Positions 48,486-61,042 of a stretch of 64,000 bases of DNA are shown here, piece by piece. Source of the stretch: Dipylidium caninum (lineage: Eukaryota > Platyhelminthes > Cestoda > Cyclophyllidea > Dipylidiidae); the NCBI GenBank assembly GCA_017562135.1, contig QEYB01000841.1, forward strand, positions 62,001 to 126,000. The letters run 5' to 3'. The notes below the pieces were generated by a model, which worked only from the letters and a program-made list of their open reading frames with translations, was not told the DNA's origin and searched no databases. The translations under genes were made by a program, and so were the position numbers. Position 1 is the stretch's first letter. Each line of letters starts with the position of its first letter.

Positions 48486-51400
48486 CTTTGGGTCATACTT
48501 GAAGCTTCTTGTAATTTGGTCGGCGATTTTGATTTTGGATTTCTTGATGGAGTTTCGTTTCGAGTACATGTGGCCTTGTTGGCTTCTTATTCGTACCATC
48601 AGCGACTCTTTCAAGTACCAAGGCATTGTAAGTTATTATTAATCACTTCACTGCTTACTTACTCAAGTTTAAATATCGTTAGTATTCTACCAGCGGGGTT
48701 AATTAGTTTCACCCACGCCTTTTGATTATCGACGTGGATTTATTCATCGTCCACTAGGTTATTTGCGACATCCGAAAATCGTGCATCCCCATGATGATTC
48801 TACTTGATGTTCAAGATCCGTCTTCTTGAGCGCCTTTTTAGGATACTTCTCTTATGTGTTCATCATCGCCTTTGCAACTTGACTTCCGAATTTTTCTTTT
48901 TTAATCTTATTCCTATTGTTAAGAAAATTGTTATGGACAACCGGACTTTGACTACTTTCTTAGTTCTTGCATTTATGCAACCCTTTCAAGTATATATTCA
49001 AACCAAGCGGGAATATTCTATCATGACTTACGCGATTAAGATGTCTTTTTACGAAACCCTAAATTTTCCCTGTGTCTTTATCTTCTAAGGGCGATTCGTA
49101 AGTTGAATTATATAGTTAAGTCCTCTATTCCGATGTTTCCTTTGCGCCTTTGTCAACCTACAAATTCTGTTCGAAGACTAAAGTACTTTGTTTCCAGTAA
49201 TCAGTTTTTCACAACCTTGCAAACCGTACAGTTTTGATTTGCTTTGGCTCTCCACGAGCTCCATCGTCTGAGTATATTCTCTCCTTAAAATGTTCTCATG
49301 TGTCGCCACACGTATTTTGGAATTTTTAACCCAATTGATCTACAAAGCGCCTGATCATATGCATGTGTGTATTATACTCCTAAGGTGCGTTCCTATGGAT
49401 ATGTGAATGCCATTTACTCACATTTACTCTCTAGATAATTTACTTCAAAGCAGGCAGCCAGTCAAGATCTCGACGCCGGCATGTATGAAAGAAGACCTTG
49501 TGTCGTAGTTTCCTCTTCCTACTTCGTATGAGCTTTCAAATATTCTAAGGTTATGAATGCGCAGATTAAAATTAAGGTCGTGAATTTTTGAAGGAGAGAC
49601 GTTCCGTTTGATGACTCAACAAATTTATGTTTTTCTACAAGCGTTTATGTCTAAGTATTTCCAATCGAGTTATCCTTTCATCAAATCGCCCAAATTAAAT
49701 GTTTCTTTATGGTTTCCCAGCGTCATCCATTTAGTATATCATTACTTTTCTGTACTTTCCTTACATTCGGAGACACTTCATGACTGTGTGAATGGGCCAG
49801 GGGCCTGTCTTGGTGAGAAAATACGACTATTCAACGAAGCAGCATGAGCCCTTAGGTGTTGTGTCTTAGTCTATGGGTGGATCCCCCTATTTTGACCCAC
49901 TTATCTTTACGATTCTTGTTTACATCTACTTTTTATTAAGCTTGTTTTTCCTTCATGCCCCTTGACCAAGGCGGGGCAAATGGTATAATTTTGTTATTTT
50001 CGGGGGGAAGATTATAGTGAACTCTTTTGAGACAGTTTATTCTATCGCCCAAAGCAGCGTTCTCTATATATTTCATTTCAATTTACCTCACGTATTAGTG
50101 CTTAATTTCCATTTAAGGTCATAAATCTTACTGCTTTTTTGTGTGGCAAATTCTATTAAAGATATGACGTGTTGATAGTCGTAACAATTTCTTGCGATCT
50201 TTTTTCGAAGATGTGATCTTGAGGCTAAATTAACATTTGATTTTATAGTCGACTCTTCTGCTTACCTGTCAAATTTTGGTTCTTAGAATCCATTTATTGA
50301 GTTTCTCTGGGTTTATATGATACAATTAGTAAAATAAAGCTACCATTTTTGTCTATTGCAACATCTGACGTTGAAATGGTTCGAAACCCTTAGAATGGTG
50401 CTTTCTGCGTTAGAAGTTTGTGTTCAATATGCATCACGGCCAGCGATTTTGCCGTACTTATTTCTCCTTATCTCTAATGTCGCTCTAACCCGTGTACTTC
50501 AAGGACAAATCCAACATATGAATTTTTTAATTTGGCAAGATATTTAACTCAAAATGAAAGACATATTTCTTTCTAAGAAACATCAAATATGCGAAATCGT
50601 TTAATGTCGTATGCTGTGGTCACGTTTTTGTAGCACGACGCCGATCAGTCATTAAACAAGCACAAACGTAAACACGTCTGAATATTATGAGGGTGCAGTA
50701 TCACACTGTCATTTGCCCTCAAACTCTTGTACTTCTTTCTGATTTTCCCTGGCTGATTATTTACAAATGCGAACATGACGAATGCACAAGTAGGGCTTAT
50801 AAATTGCCTTTATTTCTTAGTTTATCTTCCCGCCATATTTTCGTGTCTCCTCGTTTGCCTTGTATACAACCGTTGAGACAAAGCTAAAATAGAAAGATTA
50901 CCAGCACGTCTAAACCATCCTGAAATTTCCTATCCTGCTTTACCATACTTTTGACTGCGTATTTCCATTGCCTTATTTATACGGGTGATAAATCATGAAC
51001 TCCTATTGTTCGTCTCATAGTGAGGTGATTCAGAATTCCCGACTTTTGTCGAATTTTAATAGGTGTTTTGAGTTAATCAAAGTTGAAAATTTTGTTATGT
51101 GACGTCTGTTTAGTTAAAAGATTTTGGCTTCCGTAAGTGTTGGTATTCCCCGTTTTTAATGAATAGTTTGTACTAAGTTATTGTCCGAACATTATGATGT
51201 TGACTGGCTAATATACACACAGTGAATAAATGGGGAACGGAGTCAGTCACTATTGAAAATTGTGTTTTACTTGAGACCTATTATGAATACGAATCGAATT
51301 TCGCACACCCATCAGGTGAACAATCTCCAAAGGATTACTTAATTCCAATATCGTTATAAATGCTCATTGTGGTAAAGGGTGTCTTGGCTATTCAAAGACA

Positions 51401-54400
51401 TACGCGTATCCTATTTCCACTAGATAAAACGCGTTCGTGCGTTGTAAAACTTTTGATTGTAATGCTACCTTATTAAGTTTTAGTGTCTGCATTTGATATG
51501 CCTTCATCTGCTTCCTCTCTCCTCCTTTAATCTCGCCAAGATGCGTCTATACTACGTTGACATGCCATCACAGTTCAGTGTTCCATTAGGGTGAAGATAA
51601 CGGGTCTTATGTTCGTAATTTAAATACTATTGTAGACGTTTACAATCTTCTTCACAATGATCGCCTTGACTTCGGACTTCATTTGCTATCTGCTCGTGCC
51701 CTCATCCTGGATCTTTCTCTTCGGCAGCACTTGTGTGTGGATGGAACTTGTGTGGCATGCTGGTGCGTTTAAATATGTCATTTCCCACTCTATCAAAGTC
51801 ACCTATTTCTCCGACAACATTTCATGCTTCAGTATAGGAACATATTTTCCCGCTGGAGAAGTGCAATGTGCTGTCCTATTATGGTTCACCCGTACTGACT
51901 AGTCATGCGTAGTCGAAATGTTCTAGGTAGTATTTTAGCGTACAGACTAAGTGACCAAACGTACAAGAGGCGGAAGCAGCATAAACCTCAGGTATATTCT
52001 TTTTACGAGCTCATGATCCTCAGTATTTTGTTGAACAGCAGGGCTTTTTGAGAACTTCAAGTATGTTATCCTTTGTAATTTTAGAGGAAATCAAGATAAG
52101 GAATTTATGAAGTCGGAGTGTATTCTTACTTTTCTCTATTTTCTTGAATTAGAACGTGGTATCTGTGTGCCAACGGTGGCAATGTGTTTCCTCTTCCTCT
52201 ACGTGGAGGTGGCAGTACGTCTGCGTGACCCCAAATCTCTTCCCCTCAGCATTGACTTGTGTCGGCCGTTCGCTGCCCACTGGTACGTATTTCATTGGAC
52301 GATTTAATAAAGGTTTTGTACTTTACTGACTGGTGCGTAAAGTAAGGTGGAGATTATTCTAATTATTTAATTGACAAATTGGTCCACCACCTCCAATTAT
52401 GAAGTTTTTTTTTAAAATCGACCCAAATTGACAATTGATTTTGCCTTAGTTATTTCAACGTCCTGCTGTCCAACACGTTAACTTATATAATTAATTCGTT
52501 TTTCTAGCCCCCTATACGTTCTCTCTTTGGACTTAATTTTCAAAAAATAACATGGGTAGTTGAGTTATTTGATGAATCCACCTTTTGGTATTATGCCACT
52601 TTTATCATTATTATGATTTACTGTCAGGATAAATCGCTGTTTTTTCTAATCTGTTGTCTAGTAGTTAAAGTACATTACTTTGCCTCCTATTCAAAAAGTA
52701 AGGTATCACTTGTCTGGAGTCATGCTGAATCGGCGACCTCACTTTTGTACTTATTAGTACCAAAATATGTGCTTTTGCTTGACTTGAAATCTTTGAGAGG
52801 AGTTTACGTAAAAGAAAACAACATGATCATGCCTCACATTACCCATACTGTCACTCCTCGCAGTGACTGTTTTTACTAATTTGATGTGAGTTCTATGTCA
52901 GTCGCAGCTATTCTCAAATTGTAGAACAATCTTCCATTAGTAAGGCTTGGATATTAAGTGTTCTGACTCCAGGGAGTCATATACATTTTGTGCTTCAGGT
53001 ACTATTTATGCTCCTATTTTCCACTTCCGTTGAAATTAAGGTTAACAAATGGCTTGGCATAAAGGAGTTTCGATGCATCACTGTTTGTGTCTTTCTTAAC
53101 TTGAGATAAACTTCTTCCCTGAACAAGTGCTGGAGCGCAATTATACAAATTGGCGTCAGCCAGAGCAAAGTGCTTATGAACTTCTTGTTCCCGGACCGGG
53201 CTACTACTGTATTTTTATATGACTATTTCACATAACTTCTCATGATGAGCAAACTCGGCTACTAATGGCAATGATTGGTTTTATATGCTCCTTCTTTTGT
53301 TCTAGTCACACGACTAGTTTTAGGTGACGTGGTATCTTAACTCGATGTTTCGTTTTGTTCTTAACTGGCTCGATGGCTGCCCTGGATCGCAGTGAAAATT
53401 GCTGGAACCACGCCTTTTTAATGCTTTCACGTATCACGAATTACGCGGGGGGGGAACATTTCACATGGTTAAGGCCTTGTTTGCCCCATTCGTCTGCCTC
53501 AACATACGACCTCCATTTTTACTGACTTTTATAATCTGTAGGTTTGTCTGCGCTCTAGACCTCTGGTCCGCTTGCCCTTCCTTCACTTTGAATTTCGACT
53601 AGACGTAGCCTTGTATTGTTATAATCTGAACTTGTCTGGTCTACTCAAGACTGTCGCGACATTGTCCAACATCTGTGTAATGTTTAGGAGAAATGCGGTA
53701 GCAGAAATCATTTGTTATTTTGGCGTTAGACTTTAAGGACTCCTCATGTCTCATGGAATCCCCTTTTCTTATTTGTGACGATGTTGATGAATATATTGTA
53801 AGTGATCCTGTTTTGACATTTATAAAGCGTAAATTTCGCGCTGATTTGGTTGAATTATAGAAAATTAAATTTGATTACAAGGCCAGCGTGGTGTTTGGCA
53901 TCTACCAAGATTAGTCCCAAGTCGATCTCTGTACTGTAATAAGGAATGTTTCTAAATCCACTCCCTTTCATCTACACCTTAGGTTTAACTTTTGTCCGAC
54001 CCAGTTTACTGTTTCATTGTGGAGAGTCAACTGAAAGGCTTTTCAGTATCTTAGTGAAACCTCCGCTTTTAGCATAGTGGAAGGGGCGTGAAGTTCTACG
54101 AACACTCATTGCATCACTTTTTTTCAAAATTTACGCTTCAAAACGATGTGCTTATTGGTTCCCACAGGGTCCTTACCTTTTGAAGTGTTCTCTTAAGATC
54201 ATTGTCGAACCTATCACATTTGTATCTTAGTCTTCGTTAATGACTTGTGGTTCCAAGTTGTTTGCGAAGCCATTTGAAATCGTAAAATTCCTAAATGACT
54301 ATTGACGGGCAAATGTCTAATTGACACATCAAACGTCCGATCTATGTTATATTATTTAAAAGACTGTTAACTCATCTAGTTATTATTTTTTTCTTTTAGT

Positions 54401-57400
54401 ATCGGCTATCCCGTCGTTACACTGGGTTTCGGCTTGAAAAGCCTCATAACCCACCAACTTCGTTTGGTAAGACTCCTAAATTTACGTATGCTTGATTTTT
54501 TTCTGTCTAACGGCTAGGAATCGTTATTTGGGACGCATGCACACGTGTTTAGATGTGGGTATGTGTCTGTCCGTGTTCCCAGTCTCAATTACTTCCTGAT
54601 CTCTCTTTCCCAATTTCTCCCTCTGCTATGCAATTTCTATCCTGTGATCACACTATAATAGATAGCCACCAGGCCAAGTAAGCACAGCAAATAAAACCTA
54701 CTGCATTTCATTATCGGTTTCCTTCGTATCCCAGTCAGTCATCTCACTAAATGCTACTTGGCAAACTTGGGATAACGTGAATTATCTTTTCCCTCTCTTT
54801 GCGTTTATTTTGAGTCGTTATGCATTCTGCGTTAGTATAGTAGCGCCTCGAGTTCTATAAGAATAGGGCATCTTAGTAACGCCAGATGTTAGTCAGTCAG
54901 GGTCCAGATTGATGGCCCCTATAATGAAGAGCCCCCACAGTTGTTGGATGTCATTCTTTTGCAGCACTATTTTGAGCCAATGCACTCTTATGGGGTATTT
55001 TTTTATTTCTCCCCGCATAGGCGTTTGTGCGATGTGTAAGTGCGCTCTGGGTGCTTCAGGTTATATAACCCTCCCACGTTATACCTTACCATAAATTCAT
55101 TTTCTTTGTCCGGGGCGTTTCCATTTCGTCTGCAAACCATTGTGAACACGTTGGGCAGAGTATTTGTTTTATTTTAATTCAAGGGAATGTCTTTCAAAAA
55201 ACAGGCTTCATCACCTCTGGAGGTAATGTCTTCTTCGGTTGTACAAATTCCTGCGTGTGCCCTAACAAAGTTACTATGATTAGTATGTTCACCACTAGTG
55301 TATTCTAGATAAATATGTCTATGTGTTCGTGTTTGTTAGATTTAGGTAGATTTTTTTCACCTTCAAGGGGAAAGAAGTAATCGTTGCCTAAAAAATATTG
55401 TAGTGCTATAATCGTTTGCTTTTCTGATGTGTGCGTATTTTCGAAAGGCTCTTGTAGCTCTGCGATTTAACCCCTCCCAGATTTATACTCCATATAAAAT
55501 GAGGTGGTAGAATCTTCATATTTTTAGGTGTGTGTGTTTTGTGCTTTGTCATTGGAAGTACTACAGAAGTCAATCTGGTTTCTTGATTCTTTTCTAGCGG
55601 CGCCAACATCAAGTGGAGACACACAATTCAAAGTACTTTTGCCTTCTTGAATTGGCTCTTCCTGAAGAAGTTCGCACACTCCATCGAAGGGGTAGGCTAC
55701 CGTTTTAGACCATTTTTTACGGTGAACTGATCATTACCGGTCGTCTTGTACTTAATACTGGCTACCGTGATATCTTCAAAGAGTTTAGGTCAAATCAGGA
55801 CCTGATAGTTTGTGCAGTAGGAAATTCAACCTTTACAGATCGCCCTTATAATTCCACATTCACAATTTCGTGTTGCTTTATGTGCATCACATTCGATAAG
55901 CCTGACTCCAGGCCACTCAGTTAAACCTGCTTCTATTTAGGATGACTTGGCATTGCATTTGTGCCTTCTAAATTTCTACTCCCTCTGTTTAAGTGTGTGC
56001 CGATTCTATGATACGGGGGAATGAGTCGTATCTTGGCATTCACGATAACTTATGCATTTCACCCCTAACGACTGCTACATTCCTGTTGTCTGATAGTTCA
56101 CCCTGCCTGAGATATTTGCTCATGTGTAGGTGTAGCCCCGCCTTGGAAACGCCTTCACTATATAGTTAAAGATCTCTTTGTGCTTCAGTCTTATGTCAAT
56201 TTAGATAAATATGTACATGGTGGAATTTACGTTTTCATTTGCCTTATTCACACGGAGTATTTACCACTTCCCGTTGCCTCTATTACACGCACCATTGCAT
56301 TTATCATTTTGGCGTATAGCTAATAACTGAAAAATCAGTCTCACTTTTAACTTCCTCCTTAAATGATGGTTTAGCCTGGAACATTGGGTGCTTAAATCCA
56401 TTTAGGAGAGTTGGGCAATGGTCAATTGGCGGTAATGGGTCCATCAAACGCCACTACGGGCAATTTGGCAATAAATGCACCTCCAAACACAAGTTCAGCA
56501 CACTCGTTGACTGTGACTTCTGCAATTACTTCCGCGCCAACTACTTCTAGCAGTACTGTCACCACCGCCATCTCTTCAGCATCCGGCGCTACGAAAAGCT
56601 CTCGAAAGCAGCAGCAACAACAACAACAGAATCTGACCAACGGAAAGTCCACATCTGTAGCGAACAACTGTGATCATTCCCTTCCTTCAAATCACACTGT
56701 GAGTATTTACACTTGTTTTAGGGCTCAAGAGAAGACTAAGTCGTGTGATTTGTGTTACTGCAAGAAATTTCCTTGTTTATTTGGGAAGTTGTCTATTGAT
56801 AATGTTGCACTTTAGTCAGTCCTGGAGTCACTACTTAAGAATCATCCGTTTGTTGAGCGCTTAAGGCTCTACGAAACCATCGCGAAAGCAAATCAGAAAC
56901 TCACCTGATTTATCCTTAATCTATATTAAACTATACCGTTTAAATGAAGGCCATTGCCGTTGAGCTCTCCTGTAGTTACTGCAATAGCCTTCATTACAGC
57001 TGTAATCGGTTTTGAGATGGGAGAGTAATTTTATGATTATTTGTCAACAAACGAGGAAAATTTCCGATTTTAGTCACATTTCGAGCGTTTTGACTGGATT
57101 TTCTTAATGTTACCGTCAGAAGATTTCAAAGGGTACAAACTTTCTTCATGTGTTGCAAGGTGTTTTAATGAACATTCTGCTGTTTATAGCTAACTGAGAA
57201 CAGTTTAGAATTTAATGCCCTCTAGTAATGATAGTGTCCACTTTCGCTGGTCATTCAAGTAGAACTTAACACTGATTTGATTTCTGCTATGAGGTTGCAT
57301 CAAATTTGATTACAATTCAATTTTACTCGTGCATGTTTTCCTGAGCAGGTCAACGAGTTTATTCGTTGTTGGCGAATCTGTTCCCTTTTCTAGCGGTCAA

Positions 57401-60400
57401 AAAACGAGATGTTGTATGCTACTTCCCGCCTCCAATTGTCACTAGTTTGGCGGTAGAATGAACCTTGAGGACGTTCGACAATTCGATAGACATGGTGGTT
57501 GGTGTTTACATTTTAAAGCGAAGAGGTTGAGTAGCTTTCCATAATAAAATCCAAGTTGACGACATTGATGTTTTCTTTGTATATTTTTTTAAGAAGCATG
57601 GCGATTATTTGATCATTGTTAACGTGAATGTATTTTATCAGGCTGCGGACCGGAAGTTTTTCGGTTTTGACGGAGGTGACCAGAATCACCAACAGCATCA
57701 GCATCACCACCAGAATCAGCATCAGCCTCATCATCTGGGAGGAGATGCGGTCGGGTGTTTCGAAGGTCCTGCAGTCTCTTCAAGTTGTTCCTCTCTCTCG
57801 GGCCAAGATGTGGAGGCGCGTACATCCAAAAAGTCTCCCTCCACAGCCAATAGTACCACCAGCAGCCTTCCTCAGGGTCATTCCACTCCCACCTCAGCAC
57901 CCACTAACCGGGCCAAGGCTGGCGATAAGTCATCTCGTTCTGGGAAAGACACCTCTGTTTATAGGTGAGGTCATCTTTTCTCTCTATTGCCCATGTATAC
58001 TTGATGCATTACTTTTTGAGCAATAATTTATTTTACAACAGAGAAGTGTTTTGGTCTGAATATATACCACGCCTTGTTTAATGATTTATTATGTAGTCAG
58101 AGTGTCCGATATCATAAATGTTCGGAGTATATTCCAAGCGGTAGTGACTATAAAATTGGATCACCTCACTACCATTTCCCATGCTCTAATCTTTGAGGTT
58201 GGAGGATGAATTGCGGAAGTTGCGGCATGAGCGCGAGAGTCTGTTGTTGGCCGAGTCCTCTTTACGATCACAAGTGGCTCAGTTGACGACGTCGGAGCGA
58301 ACTTCTCGGACAGAAACTAATCATGCAAGGCAAGAGGTAGAATATCTGCAGTCAAAACTCACTACACTTACACAACGACTTGAGGTGATTCGAGGTTTGG
58401 TGTTTTCTCCGCGTATTCTACCAGTAGTTGTTAAAAACATTTACTCAGATCATTATATATTAAAACTATCAGTTAATATGATCGTTTTTCTTTTTCAGAC
58501 GGAACGTGAAAACTTACAATTGGCGGAGAGGAGGGTCGCTGAAGAACAACGACAGCGAAACGCGTTGGAGACTAGTTTGGCCTCCGAGAGGCGTGCTCGT
58601 AAAGAGGCGGAAAGTGCTTTGAAAGCGGTCGCCCCTTTTGGTTCCATGTCCAGCAGCATCGTCACTACCACGCCCTCTGCCGGTAACACCAAGTACGTGT
58701 CTTTCCCTTTTTTTGCTTAATTTGTCCCTATACATAGCCCACCAGTCACGATGTTTTAATGAGAGCCCTTTTCCTGGTAATTATACTTCTTTTTTCTATC
58801 CTTTTGCCGACCGATACTGCGCTCTGCTCGTTGCCTCACATCACTCCCATAACCATATCCGTTGCACTATCTAAACGAGAACTATTTTGCAACCCGGCTT
58901 TCTATTGGCCTCGTATTCACACGTGTTCATTGATGGACACCACCCACCTCGAAAACACCAGTACCGTTCTTCTAAGTGATTGAGATTGTTACTCATACGT
59001 AGAAAAGACTTGTTACATGGGTTTGCTATCTCCCGTTTACGTTTTAACTCCATTACCACTTAGCAGCCAGAAGTGCATAAAGTTACAGATGCTGGTGCTT
59101 TTAAAGGAGTCTCCTCGCACTCATTACGGATGACTTGTGTTCTTTTATGTTGTTCTTTTACGAGATGTTGATGGAAAATCGGTGGTTGGATTCCCTTAAT
59201 GAATATTTCTCGCGACACTACTAGATAATATTGGCTCCGCTTTATCGCGTTTCCATTGTTTTCTTTTATTCAAATGGTCCACAACCAGGGCAGCTTAAGA
59301 AGGGGTTTTACTTTCTAGCACAGTCTTCTTGAAATTTTCTGATCGGCGCATTTTACTTGAAACACAATTAACTTTCATTTGTTGTTTTCTAACTCCTCAG
59401 AGCTGTTACGAAACCCGGTGTGGGTTCAGTTGCCACTAACCGCACAAGTGATAATGGAGGAGGAGGAGGAAGCGGAGTCACGAATGTTAGTCGTTGTACC
59501 TCCGAGTCTTGTATTCATCGAATCCAGGAGTTGGAAACCCGTTTAAAAACCCTCTCCCATGAATATTCCAAGAAAGAGGCGCGATTGATTGCTGAATCGC
59601 AGTCAAACATCCTTAAACAGTTCCAACAGCAACATCATCATCAGTGCTGTGATCAGTCGCATCGCGTTGCTGATCTCACGTTAAAGTTGAGAGATGCGGA
59701 AGCGGAGAACGCGCGCCTTAAAGCAACCATCAAATCCGAGGAGAAAATGAAACAGGAATTACTAGCTGGATATCACAACTCTTTAAAAGAGATCACCGAA
59801 CTCAATTGCAAGTTATTTTATAAAATTATGCTGTTTATTGTTCTGCTTGTTTTTTGTAATGAATGATTTCATACTTTCGCCACGTCCACCCCACCGTGGA
59901 AATTAGCTTTTTTGCGCAAACTTCTGTTGCGCCTTTATGATACGCTGTTTTACTGAAGGTTACAGCATTTTTGTTACTTGGTATAGTTGGTGTGAAAGAC
60001 TTGCAGAAATTTAAATAGTCCAGCATAGATGTGTAGAGGCCTTACTTATCTGTCAAGAAGTATTTTGATCTTGTGTGCAAAAACTGTTCGATGGCCTGGT
60101 TGGCCCGCCATAAACCATCTTTTACTACCCCTGTTGACGTGTTACTGATTTTTCAATGGAGCTTCACACAGATATATCTGGCTTGTTGGTCAGTCTTAAA
60201 TTTTTTTATCGTTCGTCTTTGAGTCATTAAGTCAAGTAAACTGTCGTGTTTTGTCAGTTAATTTGGAGGCCTTACACGACGATGGATGTCCCCACTCCGC
60301 GGTACCTGGAAATAGTTCCTCTTATGTTATTTGATCTGTTTTTTTGGTAGCCACACTAACGCGGAAGGAGTATCAAATTGTGGACTTACACATGCGCTTG

Positions 60401-61042
60401 GATATGATGACACCCAATAGTCCCCTCAATATCCTTTTCGCGTCAGACTCTTCTTCGGGAGTTGACGTGAGGGGTGGGGGTCATCCACGGACTTCCATAA
60501 GCTTTCTCAACACCACCAACGCTATTTGTGGTGGGGGAGGCAGTCTCTTCCCTCCTCGATCTACCGACGATTTTGATTTCGGTGGAAACAGCGCCTGGCC
60601 ACCTTTTCCTTCCTCCGCTGCGGCCAGCTCCGTCGCATTCTCCGAAAATCTTCACCAGCAGCAGCATCGTTTGCGCTCTGATAGCACTAGCGCTATGCTC
60701 AATGTTCTCATGGGTGCGCGGGAGGAAAAAAGTGCAATTCAACTGTTGCCGCCGCCACAACCTCCAAGGTTTGATACGTGTGCAGAGGTGGATCTAGAGG
60801 CGGCTTCTAGCAGTCTCTCCCCACCCGAGTTCTTGTCCAAACTGAGGAGCCAGTTGGCGTTGGCAGGATCGGCGAACGTTCAACCTCCACAACCGCAGCC
60901 ACCGCCACAACTGCCCGCCCCCATCAGCCCACCTTCGCGTGACATTGTCAGTGCAATATCGGGCGAATCGGATAACTTGTCTCCGATCAATCCTGAACCA
61001 TTGCCTGAGACTGATGGTGATGTGGGGGAAGGATTGCGGTAG
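48486..61042 (+). CDS. MACO1: Macoilin (multipass ER membrane and coiled-coil protein), missing first coding exon
   Basis: Macoilin is a nervous-system ER membrane protein (TMEM57 in vertebrates). Exons: 48486-48627, 51636-51762, 52153-52282, 54400-54466, 55598-55691, 56406-56698, 57642-57964, 58198-58384, 58499-58692, 59401-59807 and 60351-61042. All join in phase, giving 884 aa or more (about 660 in human). Membrane segments: LVIWSAILILDFLMEFRFEY, WPCWLLIRTI, ALTSDFICYLLVPSSWIFLF, CVPTVAMCFLFLYVEVAVRL, then DLCRPFAAHCIGYPVVTLGF, all very close to the family. The middle is low complexity (polyQ near 56607-56629; His/Gln-rich 57684-57732; Ser/Thr-rich), which explains the extra length. Coiled coils follow: SSLRSQVAQLTTSERTSR and the 59.5-59.8 kb exon. 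The intron after 59807 appears to use a GC donor (gcaagt). The last exon has a long Pro/Ser tail. Exon one (the basic N-terminus) was not found. Confidence 0.93.
56607..56629 (+). repeat. CAG/CAA repeat coding for polyglutamine in macoilin
   Basis: Seven consecutive Gln codons of mixed CAG and CAA inside exon 56406-56698. The mixing of codons makes expansion by slippage less likely than in a pure CAG run. Confidence 0.85.
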
